From contig OY987231.1 in assembly GCA_963920705.1 (NCBI GenBank), forward strand, positions 23,324,200 to 23,388,199: 64,000 nt of DNA, in the 5' to 3' direction. Shown here in pieces: positions 46,401 through 48,243 of the stretch (the stretch's first letter is position 1; each line of letters begins with the position of its first letter). The translations under genes were made by a program, and so were the position numbers. The notes under the pieces were generated by a model that worked only from the letters and a program-made list of their open reading frames with translations, was not told the DNA's origin and ran no database searches. Source of the DNA: Odiellus spinosus. Its lineage: Eukaryota > Arthropoda > Arachnida > Opiliones > Phalangiidae.

Positions 46401-48243
46401 TCTAAGCCTGGGCTACTTTCTAAGCCTGGGCTACTCCCTAAGCCTGGGCTACTCCCTAAGCCTGGGCTACTCCCTAAGCCTGGGCTACTCCCTAAGCCTG
46501 GGCTACTCCCTAAGCCTGGGCGACTCCCTAAGCCTGGGCGACTCCCTAAGCCTGGGCTACTCCCTAAGCCTGGGCTACTCCCTAAGCCTGGGCTACTTTC
46601 TAAGCCTGGGCTACTTCCTAAGCCTTGGATACTTTCTAAGCCTGGGCTACTTCCTAAGCCTTGGATACTTTCTAAGTCTTGGCAGACGGTTTTGTTAAAC
46701 CCCTCTCTCCTCTACTGAGGTTAGGGTTCACGCGTTAATCGTTTGTGTTCTTGTCTGATTGTCTGAATTTACAACCCGACATTTTTTCTAATGAATGATG
46801 ATCTAAATTTTTTCGGTTTAGATAAATAGTTTCTATTAAAATCGTTTCTTGGTATTTCCTGTTATTATTATAGAGAATCTCTATACTGATGACAACCGGA
46901 AGGAACTAGAACTTCAAATGATAAACGTTCCAAAAACAATAATACATTTTTAGAGCTAGCCTATTTTAGTCAGAATTGCTAATGACATTGATAGATTTTT
47001 ATTTTAAACGTACGAAGAATGAACATTTTTCTACGAGCAATTCAAAGGAATTAAAGTGAGGCCTAACATAACACTGTGATGAATCAATTAGCGTAACGAT
47101 TTAACCTTTAAAACATCTAAAATCAGTAAAACAACGTGAGAGTTTCAAGATATAAACGTAAACGGAGCATTAAAATCTGATAAGATAAGGGAATACACGC
47201 TTCAATAAAGTTGTCGCGATATAATTATAATAAAAACAGTAGCCGAGCTACAACAAAAGGCACCAATTTCCTCTCTCAGAAACTCGATCAAGAAATTAGG
47301 CTTAATGATCAGATAGCACGCTATAAAAAGTGGGATTGTGGTCTGACATTCAAAATCATTAAAGTTCACTGTCAAACTAAGATATTAGGCCTTAACCTCT
47401 AGAGTTCTATTCCCCGATCGTGTGCGCTACGAAATAAAGATATTAAACCTATTATAGGTCTAATTAGGAATTGTTGAAAACTACTGGAGCATACCGTGGT
47501 AAATACAACTCGCAGACCGACGGAATATTAAAATACAATAACGAAATTATACTAGTTCATTCAACCACGTGTAAATGGCCAAAGATTAAATATTCTCAGC
47601 CCATCAAAGATTCAGTGTTCGAGATTAACTTGTGATGTAAAGAATTCGCTAAGCCTAAATCTAATTATTCTTACGATTTAATTTATTTATCAAGAATAAC
47701 TTTCTCCTGTTTAGATTAGATTGGTAGGATTAGAATAAGAAAGTTTGGTTGGGTTAGAGTAAGTTAATTTACATAAGTTTGATTAGTTTAAGTAAGGTAA
47801 TTTTATGCAAGATTGGATTAGGGTTAAGTTTAAGTTTAAGCGAGAGGGGTTAGATTAAATAAGTTTAGATAAGGTTAATTATAGTTAATTTAAGTTATTT
47901 TGAGTTAAGTTAGGCAAGTTTAAGTACGTATATGATAGGTTAGATAAAGGGCATCTTAGATTAGATTAAGTTTAAGGGATATCGATGCTAAGCCTAATTG
48001 TCAAAACTTTAGACCATAAATCCATCCGATGAACTTATTACAGCTTATTTAATAATTCAAAAACAATGTACTCACTCTATGTGGAGCTTGTAATATCCTA
48101 TGAACACCGGCAATTTGATTAATTAAGGGTATATTAACGTTAAAAGCGTACTGGGGTGGTCGAGTAGGTTCGGGAAAATTAGTACTGGCCGAAAAAGGGT
48201 CAATGTCGTTCAAATATTGGACCCGACACGTTAACGTCGCCAT
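436..48243 (-). CDS. Fhos: FHOD-family formin (Fhos / FHOD3-like), 20 exons, 3' end outside window
   Basis: Actin-assembly formin of the FHOD class. In this family the GBD/FH3 binds Rho-family GTPases, FH1 binds profilin-actin and the FH2 dimer caps and bundles actin filaments in stress fibres and sarcomeres. Exons (5' to 3'): 48243-48076, 41693-41572, 13836-13778, 10398-10331, 9902-9797, 9354-9260, 7247-7142, 7044-6950, 6860-6717, 6406-6342, 6116-5866, 5618-5406, 5335-4122, 2381-2223, 1901-1716, 1645-1364, 1269-1154, 1076-1002, 920-728, 583-436. Every junction keeps frame, giving about 1,288 codons. Approximate residues: GBD/FH3 1-343, Ser/Arg-rich linker 344-755, polyproline FH1 756-820, FH2 843-1239, tail 1240 onward. 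All introns are GT-AG except one GC-AG (921-1001). The ATG at 48243 aligns with the start of vertebrate FHOD3 as I remember it, and stops lie in frame just upstream. The C-terminal DAD is not in the window. Confidence 0.93.
728..920 (-). CDS. Fhos: FHOD exon 19 (end of FH2)
   Basis: Residues about 1175-1239. Contains [14 protein letters not shown] followed by [16 protein letters not shown], the signature end of the FHOD FH2 domain. Acceptor CATCTTTAG; donor GAC|GTAAGA, phase 0. The preceding intron uses a GC donor. Confidence 0.94.
921..1001 (-). other. Fhos: GC-AG intron of FHOD
   Basis: An 81-bp intron between exons 18 and 19. The only donor that keeps the FH2 reading frame is CAG|GCAAGA, a typical GC donor with otherwise perfect consensus; the acceptor is TTTAG. 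All the other FHOD introns resolved here are GT-AG. Confidence 0.85.
1002..1076 (-). CDS. Fhos: FHOD exon 18 (FH2)
   Basis: Residues about 1150-1175, [20 protein letters not shown] and following, almost identical to the FHOD3 FH2 helix as I remember it. The 75-bp exon enters and leaves in phase 2. Acceptor TATCTTTAG; donor AACAG|GCAAGA. Confidence 0.92.
1154..1269 (-). CDS. Fhos: FHOD exon 17 (FH2)
   Basis: Residues about 1112-1150: [20 protein letters not shown] then [12 protein letters not shown]. The [10 protein letters not shown] stretch is characteristic of FHOD FH2. Acceptor AATAATAG; donor AAATAG|GTATTA, phase 2. Confidence 0.93.
1364..1645 (-). CDS. Fhos: FHOD exon 16 (FH2 core)
   Basis: Residues about 1018-1111. 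Contains the FH2 hallmark [10 protein letters not shown] (formin GNxxN motif), [20 protein letters not shown] and [16 protein letters not shown]. Acceptor GATGAACAG gives [10 protein letters not shown] as the first residues, matching the family; donor TCCAGG|GTCAGT, phase 0. Confidence 0.94.
1716..1901 (-). CDS. Fhos: FHOD exon 15 (FH2)
   Basis: Residues about 956-1017: [16 protein letters not shown], then [18 protein letters not shown] and [15 protein letters not shown], typical FHOD FH2. Exactly 62 codons, phase 0 at both ends. Acceptor ATATTCAG; donor GAAAAA|GTTAGT. Confidence 0.94.
1980..2017. repeat. perfect 17-bp hairpin in FHOD intron 14
   Basis: CCATAAGTTTATAACTT and its exact reverse complement are separated by the loop AGAT. 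It lies between exons 14 and 15, about 80 bases from the exon 15 acceptor. Possible roles (splicing structure, transposon relic) are not resolved by sequence alone. Confidence 0.85.
2223..2381 (-). CDS. Fhos: FHOD exon 14 (FH2)
   Basis: Residues about 903-955: [20 protein letters not shown] then [20 protein letters not shown]. The [12 protein letters not shown] block is the most recognisable FHOD FH2 sequence. 53 codons, phase 0 at both ends. Acceptor TTTTTACAG; donor ATAGAG|GTAATT. Confidence 0.95.
2382..4121 (-). other. FHOD intron 13, no gene seen
   Basis: AT-rich intron of 1.74 kb with poly-T runs (about 2411, 2586 and 3370) and several TAAGCCTAA/TTAGGCTTA cores. No coding exon with FHOD similarity and no tandem array was seen. 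Confidence 0.7.
4122..5335 (-). CDS. Fhos: FHOD exon 13 (linker, FH1 and start of FH2)
   Basis: The largest FHOD exon, 1,214 bp, residues about 498-902. It starts [19 protein letters not shown], runs through a Ser/Thr/Pro-rich linker and the family motif [18 protein letters not shown], then the FH1 region at about 4370-4560 with five to six runs of 5-8 prolines (for example [14 protein letters not shown]), a Gln-rich stretch, and [10 protein letters not shown] opening the FH2. It ends [14 protein letters not shown]1 recruits profilin-actin in formins generally. Acceptor TTTGTCAG; donor AATAAG|GTAAGT. Its GC content is far above the surrounding introns because of the proline codons. Confidence 0.95.
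5406..5618 (-). CDS. Fhos: FHOD exon 12 (linker)
   Basis: Residues about 427-498. The [19 protein letters not shown] stretch matches the Arg-rich (R)ERSLI element found in FHOD3 linkers as I remember them; it is followed by Pro/Ser-rich sequence ([13 protein letters not shown]). Acceptor CACTTACAG; donor GACACA|GTGAGA, phase 1 in and out. Confidence 0.88.
5640..5865. repeat. degenerate tandem repeat with TAAGCCTAA core
   Basis: Intron 11 of FHOD consists largely of about 50-60-bp imperfect units, each with a CTAAGCCTAACTCGTTAA-like core (about 5665, 5700, 5750, 5800, 5850). The same TAAGCCTAA core occurs in arrays elsewhere in the window. Confidence 0.7.
5866..6116 (-). CDS. Fhos: FHOD exon 11 (basic, Ser-rich linker)
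   Basis: Residues about 343-427: [20 protein letters not shown], then [16 protein letters not shown]. The RRKSRRHS block is FHOD3-like. I placed the acceptor at AAATAG (exon starts 6116) because it keeps phase with exon 10; the stronger-looking CTAACAG at 6182-6183 would put a stop codon at the junction. Donor CATG|GTAAGC, phase 1. Confidence 0.8.
6342..6406 (-). CDS. Fhos: FHOD exon 10 (end of FH3)
   Basis: Residues about 322-343: [20 protein letters not shown], matching the FHOD3 LRHEDGDE segment that closes the FH3. 65 bp; acceptor CCTCTTAG, donor TTAAG|GTAAAT, phase 2. Confidence 0.9.
6492..6662. mobile_element. MITE-like inverted-repeat element, copy 1
   Basis: Long imperfect inverted arms: AGCTTCTAAATGAGACCAAG, continuing through AATAAATAACAAAGTTACGA, is mirrored by the right end reading TCGTAACTTTCTTATTTATG and ending TGATCTCATTTTAAAGCT. 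A related copy lies at 51639-51799. It has no ORF and sits in FHOD intron 9. Confidence 0.65.
6717..6860 (-). CDS. Fhos: FHOD exon 9 (FH3)
   Basis: Residues about 274-321: [20 protein letters not shown], then [16 protein letters not shown]. PDQDxxYDxVDxLEE is conserved in FHOD1/FHOD3. 48 codons, phase 0 both ends. Acceptor CGGCGTAG; donor TACGAG|GTTAGA. Confidence 0.94.
6950..7044 (-). CDS. Fhos: FHOD exon 8 (FH3)
   Basis: Residues about 242-273: [20 protein letters not shown] then [12 protein letters not shown], matching PWSNIMEILEEKDGxDTELL of FHOD3. Acceptor CCGTTTTAG; donor AATAAG|GTATGA, ends phase 0. Confidence 0.94.
7142..7247 (-). CDS. Fhos: FHOD exon 7 (FH3)
   Basis: Residues about 207-242: [20 protein letters not shown] then [30 protein letters not shown] is invariant between FHOD1 and FHOD3 as I remember them. 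Acceptor TTTAATTTTAG; donor GAGAAAG|GTAACA, phase 1. Confidence 0.95.
7326..7566. repeat. two-copy tandem duplication, 119-bp unit
   Basis: A 119-bp segment starting ATTAGTTATAGTAAGC occurs at 7331 and again at 7450, differing at only a few positions. Each copy ends with AAAGGGATA(G/C)TATCACG, a terminal-repeat-like motif also seen near 36305, 40185 and 60440. It lies in FHOD intron 6. Confidence 0.9.
8312..8506 (-). mobile_element. AGCCGCGTTC-family non-autonomous element, deleted copy
   Basis: It starts AGCCGCGTTCGATTTGATTC and ends AAATGCTAGTGTGACCGTAG. Internal blocks CTTCGGGAACCAGTTTCGTA and GATAGATGAAGCTACGATAA are shared with copies at 19345-19622, 20046-20333 and 53543-53758. It is shorter than the 288-bp copy, consistent with an internal deletion. 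No ORF. Confidence 0.75.
8787..9121. mobile_element. MITE-like element with nested inverted repeats
   Basis: Nested arms: CCCTTTAAATC.. with ..GATTTAAAGGG at the ends; GGTTCTCTTTAAGAATTTA with its near-mirror at about 9075-9094; and a 35-bp arm AGTCGCCAGCTCAGTTTTAG.. mirrored at about 9008-9042 with one mismatch. An inner pair, CTCTTTTTGATGGTGC and GCACCATCAAAAAGAG, also exists. No coding potential. Confidence 0.75.
9260..9354 (-). CDS. Fhos: FHOD exon 6 (FH3)
   Basis: Residues about 175-206: [20 protein letters not shown] then [16 protein letters not shown]3-like ([17 protein letters not shown]). 95 bp; acceptor TGCGCTTAG, donor TCAAAG|GTAAAA, ends phase 0. Confidence 0.95.
9797..9902 (-). 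CDS. Fhos: FHOD exon 5 (GBD/FH3)
   Basis: Residues about 140-175: [20 protein letters not shown] then [15 protein letters not shown], nearly identical to FHOD3. 106 bp; acceptor ACACGCAG, donor CTAAGAG|GTAAGT, phase 1. Confidence 0.95.
10331..10398 (-). CDS. Fhos: FHOD exon 4 (GBD/FH3)
   Basis: A short 68-bp exon, residues about 117-139: [20 protein letters not shown] then IFQ. It matches [20 protein letters not shown] of FHOD3. Acceptor TTCTTTAG, donor TTCCAG|GTAAAC, ends phase 0. Confidence 0.94.
12693..12832. repeat. GATCGAC minisatellite, left array (15-bp unit)
   Basis: About eight copies of a 15-bp unit, CCATTTGATCGACTC, with some variant units. On the minus strand it reads GTCGATCAAATGGGA, the same word as in the right-hand array at 12972-13253, so the two arrays are inverted relative to each other. 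A 28-base poly-A run lies just left (12639-12666). Confidence 0.85.
12972..13253. repeat. GATCGAC minisatellite, right array (36-bp unit)
   Basis: About seven units of roughly 36 bp: GTCGATCATTTGGGAGTCGA followed by TCAAGTGGACCTTTT. It is inverted relative to the 12693-12832 array. The spacer between them contains TAGGTTAGGTTATGGTTAAT. Poly-T runs follow at 13321-13337 and 13350-13366. The several open frames here are simply translations of the repeat. Confidence 0.88.
13778..13836 (-). CDS. Fhos: FHOD exon 3 (GBD/FH3)
   Basis: A 59-bp exon, residues about 97-117: [30 protein letters not shown] is identical to FHOD3. Acceptor TTTTACAG, donor TTATCG|GTAAGT, ends phase 1. Confidence 0.94.
13970..14087. 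mobile_element. short MITE with GCCGCGTTCACRCTA ends
   Basis: Left end AGCCGCGTTCACGCTACAGA, right end GTCTGTTGTGACCGTAGG, which are imperfect inverted repeats. About 118 bp, no ORF. It is related in its ends to 17524-17674 and 27707-27889. Confidence 0.6.
14548..15084. repeat. 40-bp minisatellite, about 13 copies
   Basis: Unit GATTCTGGATCAATTTTATG then ATTCTCTGACTAGTCCTTGA, strictly 40 bp in the middle of the array (phase locked from 14600 to 15060), with point variants and more degraded units at both edges. Confidence 0.95.
15430..15935. repeat. higher-order tandem repeat with TTAGGCTTA core
   Basis: The first part has units of about 50-60 bp ending AGGCTTAACAACTC. The second has a roughly 67-bp composite unit, ATTTAGGCTTAGCAGCACTA plus ATTTAGGCTTATCAGCACTG with CACGGACTATCAAATA, repeated three to four times. 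Each subunit carries TTAGGCTTA. Confidence 0.88.
16457..16497 (-). repeat. copy of dispersed TATCAATCCGCC motif
   Basis: On the minus strand: CTACTTTC, a short spacer, then ACATTTAATATTGCG and TATCAATCCGCC. It is one of at least nine copies in the window (see findings). Confidence 0.75.
16826..17000. mobile_element. fragment of TGGATTCATGGAGAT inverted-repeat family
   Basis: Contains AAACTAGAAATAAATTTAAA, CTGGATTCATGGAGAT and a 13-bp hairpin, TCAGCAACCAATC with its reverse complement at 16934-16947. The same blocks occur at 34861-34985 and 48724-48980. Confidence 0.6.
17524..17674. mobile_element. short MITE with CACACTAG ends
   Basis: Left end GCCAACGTCACACTAGAGAC, right end AAGTCCTTAGTGTGAACGGG: imperfect inverted repeats related to the 27707-27889 element. 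No ORF. Confidence 0.55.
18505..18604. repeat. TTTGCGCAG minisatellite, left array
   Basis: Seven or so units of about 13-17 bp with the core CATTTGCGCAGTTTC. It is inverted relative to 18663-18768, across a 58-bp spacer containing GTTAGGTTAGGTAATC. Confidence 0.85.
18663..18768. repeat. CTGCGCAAATGG minisatellite, right array
   Basis: Units GCAAATGGAAAACTGC of 15-17 bp, the reverse complement of the array at 18505-18604. The 95-aa open frame starting at 18655 is a translation of this repeat. Confidence 0.85.
19048..19099 (+). repeat. copy of dispersed TATCAATCCGCC motif (diverged)
   Basis: ACTACTATTATT, a spacer, then GGTTTAATATGGTGTATAAG and TCCGCC. A degenerate copy of the dispersed motif. 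Confidence 0.5.
19345..19622 (+). mobile_element. AGCCGCGTTC-family element, 5'-truncated copy
   Basis: It shares AAATCGATTTGAAACG, GTTCCCGAAGCAGTTTC and the right end GCTGCCTAGTACGAACGCG with the 288-bp copy at 20046-20333, in the same orientation and about 420 bp away. Confidence 0.75.
20046..20333 (+). mobile_element. AGCCGCGTTC-family element, most complete copy
   Basis: Left end AGCTACGTTGTCACGCTAGC; right end, read inverted, AGCCGCGTTCGTACTAGGC. These imperfect terminal inverted repeats enclose a 288-bp AT-rich body with no ORF, consistent with a non-autonomous DNA transposon. I could not define a convincing target-site duplication. Confidence 0.75.
20360..20466. mobile_element. right half of GGGAGAATGAAAC-family MITE
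   Basis: CTCCGTGAATCCAGCTAAGC, then AAATTTATTTCTAGTTTAAT and the terminal GTTAGGTTTCATTCTCCC followed by TTTAA. It matches the right half of the complete copy at 34745-35122. Confidence 0.7.
21144..21873. mobile_element. 730-bp PIF/Harbinger-like non-autonomous transposon
   Basis: Starts GGGCCTTTCACACCAGCCAA and ends with its reverse complement. The terminal inverted repeats run about 40 bp with one mismatch, continuing into TTTAGCTCCAACTAGTTG. The flanks are TTA on both sides (21141-21143 and 21874-21876), the 3-bp TWA duplication typical of PIF/Harbinger elements, whose ends also commonly begin GGGCC. The body carries further CCAACTAGTTG palindromes. There is no transposase ORF, so it would depend on an autonomous partner. 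Confidence 0.85.
23104..23453. mobile_element. 350-bp element with about 40-bp terminal inverted repeats
   Basis: CAGAAGCCGATGAAACCCTC, continuing CTTTGAAGTCTATTACTCC (23111-23149), is mirrored at 23409-23447 with one mismatch. A second inner pair, CCCTCTCTGTATGGGT and ACCCATACAGAGAG, makes most of the element foldable. It is GC-richer than its surroundings. The small open frames on both strands are by-products of this symmetry. Confidence 0.85.
26385..27000. repeat. degenerate about 40-bp tandem repeat (TTCCCTGACTTTTCC)
   Basis: Units of roughly 38-45 bp: TTTTAAAATTCCCTGATTTT, then CCCTGACCTAATTAGGTTCA, clearest at 26625-26830. An internal GACCTGTGGCAACCCTG near 26900 is the right end of the CAGGGTTGCCACAG element family, so the array probably grew from such an element. 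Confidence 0.8.
27590..27670 (-). mobile_element. AGCCGCGTTC-family element fragment
   Basis: Contains CTGCTTCGGGAACCAGCTTC and a downstream ATCGATTTACG-like block shared with the 20046-20333 copy in inverted orientation. Short fragment, ends not found. Confidence 0.5.
27707..27889. mobile_element. 183-bp MITE, AGCCGCGTTCACACTAG ends
   Basis: Left AGCCGCGTTCACACTAGATA, right (read inverted) AGTTACGTTCACACTTGACA: about 25-bp imperfect terminal inverted repeats, both followed inward by CTTTG. The 118-aa open frame that crosses it has no protein-like character that I can recognise. Confidence 0.75.
28313..28620. mobile_element. 308-bp inverted-repeat element
   Basis: Left AGATCAAGAAGGATCAGATA, continuing AGGAGAGGAAA, is mirrored at 28584-28618. 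A second inner inverted pair, GTTGTCACGTGG and CCACGTGACAAC (about 28433 and 28482), suggests an extended hairpin. The GC-rich body has no ORF. Confidence 0.82.
29535..29572. repeat. short (CCTAA)n telomere-like tract
   Basis: About five consecutive CCTAA units, the complement of the insect telomere unit TTAGG. Too short to be a functional telomere; it supports an insect or arthropod source. Confidence 0.85.
30521..30652. repeat. (CGTCT)n pentanucleotide microsatellite
   Basis: About 26 perfect tandem copies of CGTCT. The minus-strand open frame that reads through it as a DETRR repeat is a by-product. Confidence 0.97.
30825..30880 (+). repeat. copy of dispersed TATCAATCCGCC motif
   Basis: AGCTTTCACCACTATC, a spacer, then GGTTTAACATTTTGTATCAA and TCCGCCTCAG. 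One of the better conserved copies. Confidence 0.7.
31270..31282 (+). promoter_or_regulatory. TATA-box-like element
   Basis: GGGTATATATAGC, a near-consensus TATA box in an otherwise unremarkable context, about 25-35 bases upstream of the GC-richer structured locus that follows. Inferred promoter; no transcript evidence in the sequence itself. Confidence 0.4.
31300..31912 (+). ncRNA. candidate structured RNA locus with GACG-loop hairpins
   Basis: No ORF looks real here, but the + strand folds repeatedly. Three hairpins have the same GACG loop: 31444-31471 (12 of 12 pairs, one G-U), 31529-31563 (about 14 pairs with a small internal loop) and 31618-31653 (14 of 16 pairs). Loop spacing is 88 and 90 bases, so they are diverged copies of one tandem unit whose stems changed while pairing was kept. 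A GGGG-AAAA-CCCC hairpin precedes them (about 31326-31338). A strong 14-bp hairpin, ACCTCCCC(CTGAAC)TAAA.., closes the locus at 31857-31890 and is followed by a run of T (31903-31909). It may be an independent RNA gene or part of an unknown mobile element. Function unknown. Confidence 0.4.
31818..31840. repeat. (AC)n microsatellite
   Basis: Eleven or so AC units, just after a tandem pair of the 14-bp word CCGCTTACACAGGA (31776-31814 area). Confidence 0.9.
32115..32149. repeat. poly-A tract
   Basis: An uninterrupted A run of about 34 bases. No retroelement coding sequence was identified upstream of it. Confidence 0.95.
32700..33140. repeat. 33-37-bp minisatellite with TTAGGCTTAGCAG core
   Basis: About 12 units: AATTAGGCTTAGCAGTTTGA, then AAAGGTAAACAGAG. 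Unit length drops from 37 to 33 bp along the array (loss of GATA) and the last units are more diverged. The core TTAGGCTTA is shared with other arrays in the window. Confidence 0.93.
33909..34198. mobile_element. CAGGGTTGCCACAG-type MITE, copy 1
   Basis: Ends CAGGGTTGGCACAG and CTGTGGCAACCCTG form a 14-bp terminal inverted repeat with one mismatch. CAGGG ends recall hAT transposons, but I see no clear 8-bp target duplication. The body is shared with 36425-36777 (CTAATACTAC, ATAATCGCGTTCGCCAAA, GGTCAGCTGAGAATCTTTT). Confidence 0.78.
34366..34434. repeat. (GA)n microsatellite
   Basis: About 30 AG units with one CG interruption. The 113-aa + strand open frame crossing it is a by-product. Confidence 0.96.
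34745..35122. mobile_element. GGGAGAATGAAAC-family MITE, complete copy
   Basis: TTTAAAGGGAGAGTGAAACC on the left and its reverse complement on the right (ends TTTCATTCTCCCTTTAAA), with AACAAC/GTTGTT continuing the inverted repeat. An inner inverted pair, GGATTCATGGAGAT and ATCTCCATGAATCC, lies at about 34870 and 34960. TTTAAA at both edges may be the target duplication or part of the repeat. No ORF. Confidence 0.85.
35421..35727. mobile_element. 307-bp MITE with about 45-bp inverted arms
   Basis: GGATTAATCAAACTCACAGG, continuing GATAATTCACTCTGGTA, is mirrored at 35679-35727 with a few mismatches. The interior has no ORF. Single copy in the window. Confidence 0.85.
36425..36777. mobile_element. 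CAGGGTTGCCACAG-type MITE, copy 2
   Basis: Begins AGGGTTGCCACAGTTTTTTC and ends GGCCTGTGGCAACCTTA. Long colinear similarity to 33909-34198, with an extra CCCTGACTTTTT-type insertion near the right end, showing how the CCCTGAC arrays could expand. Confidence 0.8.
37455..37857. repeat. 33-bp GCGC-rich minisatellite, about 12 copies
   Basis: Unit GGCATTCGCGCGATATTTAG then CGCGTGATTTGGT. The 33-bp unit keeps both strands open, giving repetitive frames ([11 protein letters not shown] on +, [11 protein letters not shown] on -) that I do not consider genes. Unusually CpG- and GCGC-rich for this genome. Confidence 0.95.
38640..39065. repeat. 33-bp AT-rich minisatellite, about 13 copies
   Basis: Unit AAAACTTAAATTATGGAAAT then TATTAATTGTAAT, with TATGG/TATAG variants. 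Strictly 33 bp over most of its length. Confidence 0.95.
39778..39823 (+). repeat. copy of dispersed TATCAATCCGCC motif
   Basis: ACTACTTTCGG, a spacer, then ACATTTAATATCGCG and TATCAATCCGCC: the best consensus match in the window. Confidence 0.8.
40344..40387 (-). repeat. copy of dispersed TATCAATCCGCC motif
   Basis: On the minus strand: ACTACTTTCATT, a spacer, then ATTTAACATCGCG and TATCAATCCGCATC. Strong match. Confidence 0.78.
40595..40985. repeat. three tandem copies of a 'TTTATGCCTAAGAGG' repeat
   Basis: Units at about 40600, 40745 and 40910 share ATCGGTTTATGCCTAAGAGG, CGGGGAGAAAA, AAAGGGCTCATTTTTGGACT and AATATTCGGAATGTCTACTT. A further copy lies at 63790-63920, more than 20 kb away. 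No ORF. Confidence 0.85.
41572..41693 (-). CDS. Fhos: FHOD exon 2 (GBD)
   Basis: Residues about 57-97: [20 protein letters not shown] then [18 protein letters not shown]. This aligns with LDDCTLQ..YLDLEATLAEQRDELEGF of FHOD3. Starts in phase 0 (acceptor CTCTCAG), ends phase 2 at CAACA|GTGAGT. The phase-0 start matters because either exon 1 or the upstream Ser-rich exon 56354-56760 could be joined to it. Confidence 0.93.
42923..42950. repeat. perfect 12-bp hairpin
   Basis: AGCAGTTCAGTT, a CCAA loop, then AACTGAACTGCT. Too short for a typical microRNA precursor; it could be a small structural element or repeat relic. Confidence 0.8.
43656..43704 (+). repeat. copy of dispersed TATCAATCCGCC motif
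   Basis: ACTACTTTATATCC, a spacer, then GTTTAATATTGAGTATACAT and CCGCC. Second of two copies within 230 bp (see 43831). Confidence 0.7.
43831..43876 (+). repeat. copy of dispersed TATCAATCCGCC motif (diverged)
   Basis: CTACTTTAAAG, a spacer, then TTTACATTAAATCTCAATCC and GCC. The half TCAATCCGCC is intact. Confidence 0.6.
44340..44995. repeat. 20-bp minisatellite, about 33 copies
   Basis: Unit AAATTTAAACGATCAAAATT, exactly 20 bp and in register with the 60-base rows for most of its length. Variants are mostly A/T swaps at one position (CAAAATT, CATAATT, CAATATT). The final units change to ACGCTCCTAATT. Confidence 0.98.
45045..45240. repeat. 27-bp AT-rich tandem repeat
   Basis: Unit AATCCACCTTAATTAGACAT plus AAATGAA, about six to seven copies, directly following the 20-bp array. 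Confidence 0.85.
46242..46682. repeat. 18-bp minisatellite, about 24 copies (TTCTAAGCCTGGGCTAC)
   Basis: Unit TCTAAGCCTGGGCTACTT with TTTC/TCCC variants that spread in blocks. The 18-bp period keeps a 160-aa + strand frame open (YFLSLG repeats), antisense to the FHOD intron. I treat it as a repeat, not a gene, because nothing non-repetitive is attached to it. Confidence 0.95.
48076..48243 (-). CDS. Fhos: FHOD exon 1 (start codon, GBD)
   Basis: Residues 1-56: [20 protein letters not shown], then [14 protein letters not shown] and [13 protein letters not shown]. This matches the FHOD3 N-terminus (MATLACRVQFLDDTDPF, VHRLLQAPHK) as I remember it. The start codon context is ACGAAATGG, and in-frame TAA and TGA codons lie within 25 bases upstream, so this is the true start for the short isoform. 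Donor CATAGA|GTGAGT, phase 0. Confidence 0.94.

Larger units (their letters stand above)
41694..48075 (-). other. FHOD intron 1 (6.4 kb), repeats only
   Basis: Contains a 12-bp perfect hairpin (42923-42950), a G run and GA repeat near 42472-42509, two TATCAATCCGCC motif copies, the 20-bp array, the 27-bp array and the 18-bp array. The 79-aa + strand open frame at 43177 has no recognisable domain and no splice or repeat support, so I do not call it a gene. Confidence 0.75.

Noticed and set aside
46216-46698. 160-aa + strand open frame (YFLSLG repeats)
   Set aside because: It is the translation of an 18-bp minisatellite; a unit divisible by three keeps a frame open by itself, and there is no non-repetitive domain, no splice support and it is antisense within an FHOD intron.
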